64,000 nt of DNA from a virus: positions 1-64,000 of IMG/VR virus record IMGVR_UViG_3300032287_003113. One strand, written 5' to 3'. The position numbers and the translations under genes are program-made. Positions 50,120 through 58,556 of this stretch are shown here, in pieces. The notes under the pieces are model-generated. The model was not told the DNA's origin, did not search any database, and saw nothing but the letters and a program-made list of their open reading frames with translations. Each line of letters starts with the position of its first letter. Position 1 is the first letter of the stretch.

Positions 50120-50352
50120 TACCAGTTGGAATCTTCGCCTTCGTCATCATCTTGTTCGTCATCGGCGGTGTATTCTTTGAGAGCTTTTTTCAAGGTGCTG
50201 TCTGTTGTACCAAACTCCTTGAGTTCTTGATCTCCTAGCATATCTACCATGACACTCATTAGGTTATCGGCACACTCTTGACGGTCCTTTGCAGGAACAT
50301 ACTGTTTCATAATGGTATATAGTTCGCTTAAAACTTCTGTATCGATGGTCAT
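50119..50352 (-). CDS. Small acidic protein between two radical SAM genes
   Basis: 77 residues (MTIDTEVLSELYTIMKQYVP, C-terminus DDEQDDDEGEDSNW). Resembles an unannotated small acidic protein of aquatic T4-like phages. Its position, overlapping one radical SAM gene as ATGA and the next as TAATG, raises the question whether it is a partner or a modified substrate. It lacks a leader-peptide-like split or Cys-rich core. Confidence 0.65.
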   Translation of the reverse strand: MTIDTEVLSELYTIMKQYVPAKDRQECADNLMSVMVDMLGDQELKEFGTTDSTLKKALKEYTADDEQDDDEGEDSNW

Positions 50353-51485
50353 ACTTTTTCCTCTTTGTTAATCCACGTTGTAAAATTTTCTGGAAATACG
50401 TCTAACAAAAGTGATCTGCGATGAGCAAATTCTGTTAGATAATGCTTTAACTTGGTTTTTTGTTCCATTGTTGATTCTACTGCTAAAGTTTCTTTGATTT
50501 CTTGGTCATGATATTTATATTCAATTTGACATAACTGTGTCTTGGACTCAGGATCTAACACACTGGCACTTAGATATGCAGGATCGTTGCAGGGATTTAA
50601 CAAATCTTTGTCAGTTGAATATTCCCGTTGAAAATCATCGAATCCATGCACAGTTAAATTACTCAACACACTACAAAATCTATAGTCAAACTGTGCGGCT
50701 ATCAAATCCAAGTTACGTCTAAACTGATCCCAGGTATTACCATGCCTGTTAAATTCGTATAATGCACCTGTGTTTTCTGCACTGACAGTAAATGTAGTGC
50801 TTTTAGGTAACTGTGACAATATCTGTGTTAATCGCTTGGTATTAACTCCTAGGCCTGTAAAAATATCAACGGATCCTGTTAGTCCTGTTACCAACTCTGT
50901 TAGTCCATTGTATAAAAATGGCTCGCCACCGGTAATTTCTATTTGCTTGACTGTTTTAAATCTTTTTATTTCTGACAAAATAGTTTGGTAACTATCGCTG
51001 GCTTTTATAGCAGGTTGTCCTAGTTGTAACACAATTCTATCGTTGGCTGTGATTTGATATCTTGGCTCATCAAAATATGCACCGTGATCTTTAACATCAC
51101 GTAACCAAGCAGTACTGTACTGTTTACAGCAATAACTACAGGTTAGATTGCAATCGCTACCAACATTGATGTGTAACACTTGAGGACCAGCATAGATATC
51201 TGTGTGTGTTCTTTCTCCAGAATTCATCAGAGTACGTCGGCTGGGCAATCCACGACGTTCAGCTGACCAACAAGTATCTTCGCAACTTGCCACAGGCTCG
51301 TTGTTTAACATTGCTTGTCGTTCTTGTATTAGTACGGGCGTGTTAAACAACTGTCCTGGGTTATTTCTAAGCCAGGACAAGTCAATCTTGGTAGCTGTAG
51401 CAGCACAGCACGAATTCATAGTTCTTCGTTCAGGCTCTACAGTTAACCACCAAAATTTTTGCGAGCAATAATTACTCTGCGACAT
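50349..51485 (-). CDS. Radical SAM protein (twitch type)
   Basis: 378 residues from ATG 51485, 14 bases inside the uvsX end. INVGSDCNLTCSYCCKQYST (CxxxCxxC), IEITGGEPFLYNGLTEL (GGE). N-terminal NYCSQKFWWLTVEPERRTMN then SCCAA and ASCEDTCWSAER give a Cys-rich auxiliary domain before the barrel. Similar in layout to the neighbours but not a close copy. Confidence 0.88.
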   Translation of the reverse strand: MSQSNYCSQKFWWLTVEPERRTMNSCCAATATKIDLSWLRNNPGQLFNTPVLIQERQAMLNNEPVASCEDTCWSAERRGLPSRRTLMNSGERTHTDIYAGPQVLHINVGSDCNLTCSYCCKQYSTAWLRDVKDHGAYFDEPRYQITANDRIVLQLGQPAIKASDSYQTILSEIKRFKTVKQIEITGGEPFLYNGLTELVTGLTGSVDIFTGLGVNTKRLTQILSQLPKSTTFTVSAENTGALYEFNRHGNTWDQFRRNLDLIAAQFDYRFCSVLSNLTVHGFDDFQREYSTDKDLLNPCNDPAYLSASVLDPESKTQLCQIEYKYHDQEIKETLAVESTMEQKTKLKHYLTEFAHRRSLLLDVFPENFTTWINKEEKV

Positions 51486-52593
51486 CAACCTCTTTTTTAG
51501 ACTTCTTTGGCTTGTCTTCAACCACTGCGTCTAATTCAGCTTCTAGTTCTTCAATGTCCACTGACTTCTGATGTGGATTGGCAACAAAATCTACCATGGC
51601 CTTGTCCAAGCATGAATCTTCGTTGCGTTCCCATGCCTTGCGAAACTTCTTGATAATTTCACCTGTAGCCAGTGTATACACCAGGCTGTTGCCTTCTTTC
51701 TTCAGCAAGTCTTTGCCTTCAAATAGGTCAACCAAACCCGAGTAAGGATTCATACCTTCTTCGTACGGAATCTTGACCTGAACAGATTCAAATGGTTTGG
51801 CATAGCGTGTTTTCATGATCTTGCAAGCGGCACGGATGCCTTTTACTTCTGAAATCTTGTTGCCATCCTCATCTTCTTTGAGTTTTAACTTACGCATAGC
51901 TACAACAATAGAGCTTGCATAGATAAAACCTTGTCCTCCTGATATTTTGTCGTCCGGATCAAACATGTCCTGTGACGCATAAGTGTGTGCTGTTGTTACT
52001 AGGCCAATATTCAAGCTACCAAACATGTTTACGCAATTACGTACCAGGGCGGCCAGTGCCTTGGGCTTACGACCCATGTCACCTTTCATGTCCCCTGCTT
52101 CGAATTGATTTACATCCGTGGGGGTAAGTAGCATACCCAACGAATCTACTACAAATAGTACTTTGGGACGTTGATCTTCTGGTAGTGTTTTGTATTCTTT
52201 GACAAACTCCGAGATCATCTTGCCCACATCATCGATCATGGCCATGTTTAGTTTGAGTAACTTGTCCTCACTGGTATCTACATTTAATGCATGTAGCCAT
52301 TTCTCGTCGAGTGCGTTTTCGCTATCAACCAGGATCACATAAATGCCTTGCTTTTGTGCATTGGCTACCAAGTTGCCCGAACAAATAAAACTTTTACCTG
52401 CGCCAGACTCGCCAGCAAACACAGTAACTTTACCTAGTGGAACACCTTTGTTAAAGTCTCCTGAAATTAGATAGTTGAGAGCATAGTTATTTGTACTGAT
52501 CCAATCTGTGGGATCGGTAAAGCCAACGCTGATACCGTCAATACTTTTGGTAATGCTCTTGCGAAATTTTGATACGTCAAATGGTTTAGCCAT
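51472..52593 (-). CDS. uvsX: UvsX recombinase (RecA/Rad51 family)
   Basis: 373 residues (T4: 391). VTVFAGESGAGKSFICSGN (Walker A), VILVDSENALDEKWL, RPKVLFVVDSLGMLLTPTD (Walker B) and DKISGGQGFIYASSIVVAMR. Acidic C-terminal tail (IEELEAELDAVVEDKPKKSK). Carries out strand invasion for recombination-dependent replication. Overlaps radical SAM genes on both sides (8 bases upstream, 14 downstream), an unusual setting. Ribosome site AAGGAAA upstream. Confidence 0.96.
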   Translation of the reverse strand: MAKPFDVSKFRKSITKSIDGISVGFTDPTDWISTNNYALNYLISGDFNKGVPLGKVTVFAGESGAGKSFICSGNLVANAQKQGIYVILVDSENALDEKWLHALNVDTSEDKLLKLNMAMIDDVGKMISEFVKEYKTLPEDQRPKVLFVVDSLGMLLTPTDVNQFEAGDMKGDMGRKPKALAALVRNCVNMFGSLNIGLVTTAHTYASQDMFDPDDKISGGQGFIYASSIVVAMRKLKLKEDEDGNKISEVKGIRAACKIMKTRYAKPFESVQVKIPYEEGMNPYSGLVDLFEGKDLLKKEGNSLVYTLATGEIIKKFRKAWERNEDSCLDKAMVDFVANPHQKSVDIEELEAELDAVVEDKPKKSKKEVDVAE

Positions 52594-53740
52594 GATAGTT
52601 TTCCTTGATGTTATATAAATCTTTAAATATTTTACTGCTGTCTACTTTACGTCTTTGATCCAATGTATATAGCTCTGCCATTGAACCTAAGAAATCTTTT
52701 TCGAATGGTTGCTCAATGTAATGTAGCATGTTACGGTAACTATCTTCTAATAGATAGCCCGGGCTTTCATTGATCCTAGCTTCCAAAGTGCTCTTAACTG
52801 ATTGTAACACAGAGTCTGGCAAATGTCTAATGTTTAGGTATTCTGGCTCTAATAGTGCACCAATCACAAATGCATTATTATGGAATCCCTGTGCTTTTAG
52901 GAGATCCACACAACCAAATATGCTTTGGTAGTTTAATAGGAAGTGTAGCATATTAAACGTAATTTTATGATCAAGTGAGTTTATGTGTTTTAAATTGTCT
53001 TGGAAATCTTGCCAACGACCACCGTGTCTAACGTACTCAAACTCATCTTCCGTAGTTTCTACACTCACTGTCCAGTGTACATTACGAAACTCACATATAC
53101 GCTCAAATACTCGGGTATCTACTTTACTTAGATTTGTGTTGATACGTAAGTTTACATCAGGATCTAACAGGTCTAGCAACTCTAAGTTTTCCCGCATCAG
53201 CAGAGGCTCGCCGCCAGCTAGATAAACATGCTCAAGTTGATCGGCACGGTCAAATATATACTGTTTAAAATTGGCACGTTGTTCTTGTGTCGGTGTTTGT
53301 TGTTTGATATCCAATTCATCTGCCCAACGGCTGCTAAACTCTGGATTACAATATACACAAGCAAAGTTACACAAGTTGGTCCAACGTACATCAATGGTTT
53401 TTAAATCAAAGTTTCCAGCACGATATGTATCCAAGCTGACATTTTTTAATTCTCGTATGTAAAACTTACGATCGCTGATAATATCAAATCCTTTTTTACC
53501 ATGCTCTAAATCATAGCATGTGCGGCACGAAGGTACCGCAACATCTGATACAATTTTATTTTGTATCAGTACATTGGTGTTGCCATGTACTACTTGTTCT
53601 ATTGGAGTGTCTTTGATATTGCCAATAGTACCAGCACTACGAATACAATTTTTGACTGTACCATCAAATCCGTTGTACATGAGGCCAGTCCAAGGTATAG
53701 GACAAAAATATGGATTAGTTAATACGTCCTTGGGTGTCAT
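52586..53740 (-). CDS. Radical SAM protein with N-terminal twitch domain
   Basis: 384 residues. N-terminus PYFCPIPWTGLMYNGFDGTV, KNCIRSAGTIGNI and VPSCRTCYDLEHGKK is a complete twitch/SPASM-like half. Core VRWTNLCNFACVYCNPEFSS and HVYLAGGEPLLM. Runs into uvsX with an 8-base overlap and starts on the SDR-like stop (ATGA). Confidence 0.9.
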   Translation of the reverse strand: MTPKDVLTNPYFCPIPWTGLMYNGFDGTVKNCIRSAGTIGNIKDTPIEQVVHGNTNVLIQNKIVSDVAVPSCRTCYDLEHGKKGFDIISDRKFYIRELKNVSLDTYRAGNFDLKTIDVRWTNLCNFACVYCNPEFSSRWADELDIKQQTPTQEQRANFKQYIFDRADQLEHVYLAGGEPLLMRENLELLDLLDPDVNLRINTNLSKVDTRVFERICEFRNVHWTVSVETTEDEFEYVRHGGRWQDFQDNLKHINSLDHKITFNMLHFLLNYQSIFGCVDLLKAQGFHNNAFVIGALLEPEYLNIRHLPDSVLQSVKSTLEARINESPGYLLEDSYRNMLHYIEQPFEKDFLGSMAELYTLDQRRKVDSSKIFKDLYNIKENYHG

Positions 53741-54228
53741 GTCAATGAGATGTCCGGTATAATAAATCCGTTAGCTTCTGCTGTAGAAAAAAGTTTAACT
53801 AGTGTACGTGCCCATTCTGCTGGATTGATTACTTTACCTGGACGCACCAAAGTTATATTTGGACCGGCGGCATTCATATAACGCAATTGATGTACTGCTT
53901 GTTCTAGTGCAACCTTTTGCAATCGATATTGATCCATGCCTTCTATAACACTAACTGGTTGCTGTGCCATCATTGTGCTAATAACAATAATATGCTTTTG
54001 CGTATTATTCCAGCGACGATACACTTCAAACAACAATTCAGTTTGTGCAAAACCTGCTTGTGCATTGTTAATAAACACATCGCACGGCTCAATCAAGCTG
54101 GCAATCTTGGGAGTGTTGCGTATGTTGTTACCTTCGCGAGTGCTCAAACCAACAATCTCGTTGCCATAGTATGCTTCGGCCAGAGCTTGACCAATGCCTG
54201 CTGTGTGTCCTGTGATTGCTATTTTCAT
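53737..54228 (-). CDS. Short-chain dehydrogenase-like protein
   Basis: 163 residues. ITGHTAGIGQALAEAYYG (NAD(P) loop), DVFINNAQAGFAQTELL (NNA), and YRLQKVALEQAV in the YxxxK position. Shorter than classical SDRs (about 250) with the substrate loop trimmed. Same small family as the protein at 63197. Coupled by ATGA at both ends to radical SAM genes, so probably in one pathway. Confidence 0.75.
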   Translation of the reverse strand: MKIAITGHTAGIGQALAEAYYGNEIVGLSTREGNNIRNTPKIASLIEPCDVFINNAQAGFAQTELLFEVYRRWNNTQKHIIVISTMMAQQPVSVIEGMDQYRLQKVALEQAVHQLRYMNAAGPNITLVRPGKVINPAEWARTLVKLFSTAEANGFIIPDISLT

Positions 54229-55109
54229 TCGATACCCCGTAATTGTTTTTGTTGTTGTATATATGCTTGTACTTGTTCTTGATTCTTATTATTGACATCT
54301 AATTCTTTGGGCTCTTTTAAATAAGCATAGCCATGATCGATTCCGTGTTCCTCGGCAAACTTTTTTATATTGGGCAAATCGTGCAAGTTCAACACACTAA
54401 CTGTGGTCCACAAGTTTAGTTTCACAGGCATGGTTTTATATCGCATTAAGTTTTGATAAAATGTCGCCCACTTGATAGGCCAACGCACATATTCAAACAC
54501 TGAACCGATACCATCACAACTCGCTGTGACCGTGACTTCTATGCCACGGCCGGCAATCTCTGTTAGCTCTTCTAACACCACGTTACAATTGGTATTAAGT
54601 CTCAGTGTACGCAAGTTCGAAGGCAAGTTGGCCAATAGTCTTCGATAGTTTTTGCTATAACTGGGTTCGCCGCCGTTGATATCCAAATGCACAATACGAT
54701 CTTGTGGCAAATCCCAAAAACGATTACTGTTATCTATTATAGTAAAAGTGCCACTGGTCAACGCACCTATCCTGGTGCTACATTCAGGACTGCAAGTCAG
54801 ACAAGCGGCATTGCATACATTGTCTAATACTCCGCCTACTTGTAAATAATCCCTCTGCGTTTCTAGGGCATCCACAGCAATGGCGTGTATTCTTATACTG
54901 CTAGGCGACTCTTGCTCGACTTCTTGACAACGTCGACATTCTACCGGCCACTCACCTTGTTCAAACTGTTCACGTATTTTACGCAACCAGCGACTGTTAT
55001 TCATTTCTTCAAGGCTATCAAACTGTGCAGGATTGACCATGTGACCACAGCGGCTTACTGTGCCATTGGGGTTAAAGCGAACAAAGTGATCTAGTCTAGG
55101 ACATTGCAT
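54225..55109 (-). CDS. Radical SAM protein with N-terminal twitch domain
   Basis: 294 residues, the shortest of the set. MQCPRLDHFVRFNPNGTVSR and WPVECRRCQEVEQES form the twitch half; GGVLDNVCNAACLTCSPECS is the radical SAM cluster and HLDINGGEPSYSKNYR the GGE strand. The helical C-terminal domain of its neighbours is missing. Overlaps the sulfotransferase gene by 19 bases. Confidence 0.88.
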   Translation of the reverse strand: MQCPRLDHFVRFNPNGTVSRCGHMVNPAQFDSLEEMNNSRWLRKIREQFEQGEWPVECRRCQEVEQESPSSIRIHAIAVDALETQRDYLQVGGVLDNVCNAACLTCSPECSTRIGALTSGTFTIIDNSNRFWDLPQDRIVHLDINGGEPSYSKNYRRLLANLPSNLRTLRLNTNCNVVLEELTEIAGRGIEVTVTASCDGIGSVFEYVRWPIKWATFYQNLMRYKTMPVKLNLWTTVSVLNLHDLPNIKKFAEEHGIDHGYAYLKEPKELDVNNKNQEQVQAYIQQQKQLRGIE

Positions 55110-55702
55110 ATTTGAATGCTCCGATCAATAACTTCATCGTACAAAGCATGATGATTGTCTTGAACGAATCTAACGATTTGTTTGAGTGGAACTGTTTGTC
55201 CCATAAAATCTTCGTAAAGTATTTTATCTAATTGTAGATAATATTTTAATTTTTGATTGGTGCCGAAATAGTCTATCAGCGTTCGATCTCGTGCCAGCAC
55301 ATTCCATGTGTGTTCTGTGGCCGTGTGTAATTCTTCTATGGGTCTAAAGTACATCCAAGCATCGGTAAACTTTTGCAGATTGACGATCCAATGGAACTGC
55401 AAACTAAAATGACTGTTTAAAAACAAATACTGGTCGATCATGGTCAGTGCAGTTGCACGATCAAGGTGTGGATTTTGTCTTAGGTATGTTTGCACTCCGC
55501 TGACATAGCGTTCAAAAGGTTCACGTAAAAATATTTCAACTGTACGCAACTCCCGCATTTCAAAGTAATTGAGTTTTCTAGGGTTGGCAGCAAGTAAACT
55601 ACTGCTACCATTTTTAAAAATAGGATAGACATAGCGATCGGTCCCTACTTCAAGGATCTCGCATTGGTCTGGAAAGAGTATGGGGTCTAGATAAGACAGC
55701 AT
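55091..55702 (-). CDS. Sulfotransferase-like protein
   Basis: 203 residues from ATG 55702, just downstream of the gp32 terminator. YVYPIFKNGSSSLLAANPRK is the PAPS 5'-phosphosulfate loop, and VEIFLREPFERYVSGVQTYL the 3'-phosphate loop. C-terminal half helical. Would transfer sulfate to a sugar or a protein Tyr. First gene of the eleven-gene operon containing uvsX and four radical SAM genes. Confidence 0.75.
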   Translation of the reverse strand: MLSYLDPILFPDQCEILEVGTDRYVYPIFKNGSSSLLAANPRKLNYFEMRELRTVEIFLREPFERYVSGVQTYLRQNPHLDRATALTMIDQYLFLNSHFSLQFHWIVNLQKFTDAWMYFRPIEELHTATEHTWNVLARDRTLIDYFGTNQKLKYYLQLDKILYEDFMGQTVPLKQIVRFVQDNHHALYDEVIDRSIQICNVLD

Positions 55703-55709
55703 AGGAAAT

Positions 55710-55730
55710 GTGGGGGACCGTCTCCCCCAC
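55710..55730 (-). terminator. Terminator after gene 32
   Basis: Perfect 8-bp stem GTGGGGGA / TCCCCCAC with a five-base loop, 14 bases after the gp32 stop. Only a short T-stretch follows, so some read-through into the sulfotransferase operon is likely; no separate promoter is seen there. Confidence 0.7.
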
Positions 55731-55744
55731 TGACACAAGCAATA

Positions 55745-56719
55745 TTACTGTTTCTGACGGTTACGAATCATTGCCAAAATGTCTTCAGCACGTTGGCTGG
55801 ATGGTTTGGCTTCTGCAGCCGGAGTTGCTATCGGTGCAGTTGGAGCAGGTACATCATCTTCTTCCGCTGGTTCTGCCGCCACAGCTGGTGCTGGTGCACT
55901 TTCTGCGGCTGGTGCAACGTTAGGAACATCCAAGCCATATGGCTTGTAGTAAGCACCCCAACGATCTGGATCGTATGGTTGGCCATCTACTGATGCTTCA
56001 AACATTTCTTTGAGAACCTTGAGCTCTACTTCGCTGGGTTTCTTAGGCAAGAAGTCTGACAAGTTGAACAGGCCATGCTCATCAATTGCGGCTTGTTCTT
56101 CTGCTGTCAATGCTGACTCTTTGCGGCTCCACTTAGAAGTTGAGTAGTCTGCGTAGCCACCTTTGCTTGTTTTAACGATTTGGAAATCCAAACCACGTTG
56201 CAAGTCTGTTGGCAATTCTTCCATTTCTGGATCCATCAATGCAGCCTTGATGATGTTAAAAATCTGTGGGCTGATTGTAAAGCGACGGATTGGGTTGGCT
56301 GGAACCTTGTCGTCACTCAGTGCGTTTTCACGTACAAAGCCTTGGAACACATAAGATTTTTTCTTCCAGTACTTGCGACCCATTTCCTCTAGGCTAGGAT
56401 CTTTGAACCACGGACGAACTTCTGCCAAGATTGGGCAAGCTTCGCCGTACATTTCCATACATGGAACTTGTACAACCACAGGCTTACTATCTGCTTGACC
56501 TTTGACACCAGCAAATGGTAGTCGGATCATTGCACGTTCAGCCCAAAAGAAGCTGTTCTTGGTGTTGCCGTCTGGGAGGAATCTAATGCGTGTTGTGGAA
56601 CCTTCTGCGATGTTCCAGTGTGGATAGATAGCGTTGTCGCCACCTGATTGTCTGTTACCGCCTTTGTTGCCTTCTGATGCTTGGAGCTTTGCTCTGATTT
56701 CTGCTAATGTTGTAGCCAT
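55745..56719 (-). CDS. 32: gp32-type single-strand DNA-binding protein
   Basis: 324 residues (T4: 301). Basic N-terminal LAST-like stretch (TTLAEIRAKLQASEGNKGG), core with WNIAEGSTTRIRFLPDGNT, PCMEMYGEACPILAEVRPWF (partial zinc-site Cys) and KYWKKKSYVFQGFV. The C-terminal 90 residues are Ala/Pro/Glu-rich and acidic, as in gp32, for partner recruitment. Coats replicating DNA. Own promoter at 56784-56813; ribosome site AAAGGAAA. Confidence 0.92.
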   Translation of the reverse strand: MATTLAEIRAKLQASEGNKGGNRQSGGDNAIYPHWNIAEGSTTRIRFLPDGNTKNSFFWAERAMIRLPFAGVKGQADSKPVVVQVPCMEMYGEACPILAEVRPWFKDPSLEEMGRKYWKKKSYVFQGFVRENALSDDKVPANPIRRFTISPQIFNIIKAALMDPEMEELPTDLQRGLDFQIVKTSKGGYADYSTSKWSRKESALTAEEQAAIDEHGLFNLSDFLPKKPSEVELKVLKEMFEASVDGQPYDPDRWGAYYKPYGLDVPNVAPAAESAPAPAVAAEPAEEDDVPAPTAPIATPAAEAKPSSQRAEDILAMIRNRQKQ

Positions 56720-56783
56720 GATAATTTCCTTTTATAAAATGTGCCATAATATTTTTACTGCTTTGCCATGTTGCACATACCGT

Positions 56784-56813
56784 AGTATATGCTAATATAT
56801 TTAGTCCTGTCAA
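56784..56813 (-). promoter_or_regulatory. Sigma70-type promoter of gene 32
   Basis: TTGACA, 18 bases, TATACT. Long leader of about 55 bases could hold the gp32 autoregulation site. Confidence 0.7.
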
Positions 56814-56820
56814 ATGTTTT

Positions 56821-57822
56821 TTAAGACTTTTTTACAGTTTGGATATATTTGTTGTAGAGCTCGCAATTTTTGGATGCCAATTGATACAATGCGTCCATAT
56901 GTTGTTGCCTACTAGGACTAGTATACAACACTTGTAGGCTATGCGTCAACCTTTTTATTCGATCATATGGATGTTGGGCTTGATCATATGATTCATCGAT
57001 AATGCTATCAAATGTTTGGAATCCCATGTTGCGTAATCTAGCCAAACTGCCTTCGCCGCTGACCAATACAAATGGTTTTCCGGTTGCCAAACAGTTGGCA
57101 GTCTTTTCAGTAAACCAAAAATCACTGATGCTGTCTGTTTCGCTTATGATTTCGATTTGGTATCGATTCCATACGTTGTTGTAGTTGCGACAAGCATCAT
57201 ACCAATCAATCATGCCCATGAAATGGGTACTGTTTAAATCTCGATCAAAAGTTTTTTGTTCGAGCCAGGCCAATTCTTTGGTGTACTGATTGTTAAAGTG
57301 TTTTAATGAGTCTTGTATAAAAGAAACTTTGGGTTGAAATGTTATGTAAGTATCATCGGGAAATGCTTGATCTAATTCATATGCCAAGCGAAATCTATTT
57401 AAATTGTATCGGCCAAGCAAACTGCCCACAAACTTTGCGTTGCTAATATTGCGGTCAAATTCCTTAGGCAAGTATTGATTGACACTGACAAAGATGCCCA
57501 AAGACAAACAATCAATTTTAAAATTGCTATCAGGATCAGGATCGTGTGTTTCTATTGTTATTTTATTGTGTGGTATACCAACCTTGTTGCAGAGAAATTC
57601 AATAAACTGACCAAATCCGCTAAAATCAAAATTTTCCCCATCCCATAATCTAATTAATACTTGTTGTCCAGTATACTGTTGCCCAAGTATGTCTAATAGT
57701 ATGTCTTTTCTGGTGATAGAATAATCTTTATGTACAAAAAATTGTCCAAGTATTAAAATGTCTGTATCGGTTACGGTAACTGCTTGTTCTATCATATTTG
57801 TTTTAGCAAGTAGTTGGCCCAA
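56821..57822 (-). CDS. Glycosyltransferase-like protein, phage paralogue family member 2
   Basis: 333 residues. DFWFTEKTANCLATGKPFVL, then GSLARLRNMGFQTFDSIIDE and SYDQAQHPYDRIKRL correspond block by block with the C-terminal half of the 30304 protein. The N-terminal half has strands DTDILILGQFFVHKD and QVLIRLWDGENFD. Likely a GT-B-type enzyme. Overlaps the SGNH gene by 31 bases. Confidence 0.6.
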   Translation of the reverse strand: MGQLLAKTNMIEQAVTVTDTDILILGQFFVHKDYSITRKDILLDILGQQYTGQQVLIRLWDGENFDFSGFGQFIEFLCNKVGIPHNKITIETHDPDPDSNFKIDCLSLGIFVSVNQYLPKEFDRNISNAKFVGSLLGRYNLNRFRLAYELDQAFPDDTYITFQPKVSFIQDSLKHFNNQYTKELAWLEQKTFDRDLNSTHFMGMIDWYDACRNYNNVWNRYQIEIISETDSISDFWFTEKTANCLATGKPFVLVSGEGSLARLRNMGFQTFDSIIDESYDQAQHPYDRIKRLTHSLQVLYTSPSRQQHMDALYQLASKNCELYNKYIQTVKKS

Positions 57823-58556
57823 AGTTCATGACCATACTCTGTGGGATGACGGCTATCTTCTTTGTAAGTGTATTTGCAGGCGTCTAAAATATCAACTCTA
57901 GCCAATGCTTGATCAATCACAGCTGGAGTATCCGGATAGGTGTAATTGTAGTTTAGTTGTTTGATGTGCTCGCTGACCACTATGTGTGTGTCGTTTTGTA
58001 TGCGATTGTTGGTTATAACTTCTAGCCAATTGCGATCACACACGTTTAATTTTGTTGGGCGACTATCAGTAAAGTTGTGTGCTACAACAAATTTTATACT
58101 GGGATATTTTTTTTCCAGTTGCTCAATGTCACTGTAAGTACGATCTAACATTGCAATCAGATTGTTGTGTAATGTATCTAGTTCAGGTTTTAGCCAATTT
58201 ATTTCTTCGTGGCGTCCCGATTCTGTTAGAGTGATAATGCACACGGTATTTTTGCCATGCACATGTCTTGACAACAGTTGTGCCAACCAGGCGCACATCA
58301 TATGGTTACTAATGCCTGGCAAGGCCAAATTGATCCAATCTGCTCCAATTTCTTCTGCTATTAACCCGCCATACACATGGCATAATCTATGTTCTGGGTC
58401 ATCGCGGCCATCACGTACTCGTGTTTGGCCTAGGCTATCTCCGTATGTCCAACTATCGCCTACAGTTATAAGTAGTTGTTCGCTGTCAACACAACGATAA
58501 TGATACGGATTATTGACCTGGGACCATTTGGGAATATCAACTATAGTATTAAACAT
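57792..58556 (-). CDS. SGNH/GDSL hydrolase-like protein
   Basis: 254 residues. LLITVGDSWTYGDSLG (block I, GDSx), WINLALPGISNHMMCAWLAQ (block II, GxSN), FVVAHNFTDSR and KEDSRHPTEYGHELWANYL (DxxHP block V) give a complete catalytic set. Probably an O-acyl esterase or transferase acting on a glycan, given glycosyltransferase-like genes on both sides. Confidence 0.8.
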   Translation of the reverse strand: MFNTIVDIPKWSQVNNPYHYRCVDSEQLLITVGDSWTYGDSLGQTRVRDGRDDPEHRLCHVYGGLIAEEIGADWINLALPGISNHMMCAWLAQLLSRHVHGKNTVCIITLTESGRHEEINWLKPELDTLHNNLIAMLDRTYSDIEQLEKKYPSIKFVVAHNFTDSRPTKLNVCDRNWLEVITNNRIQNDTHIVVSEHIKQLNYNYTYPDTPAVIDQALARVDILDACKYTYKEDSRHPTEYGHELWANYLLKQI

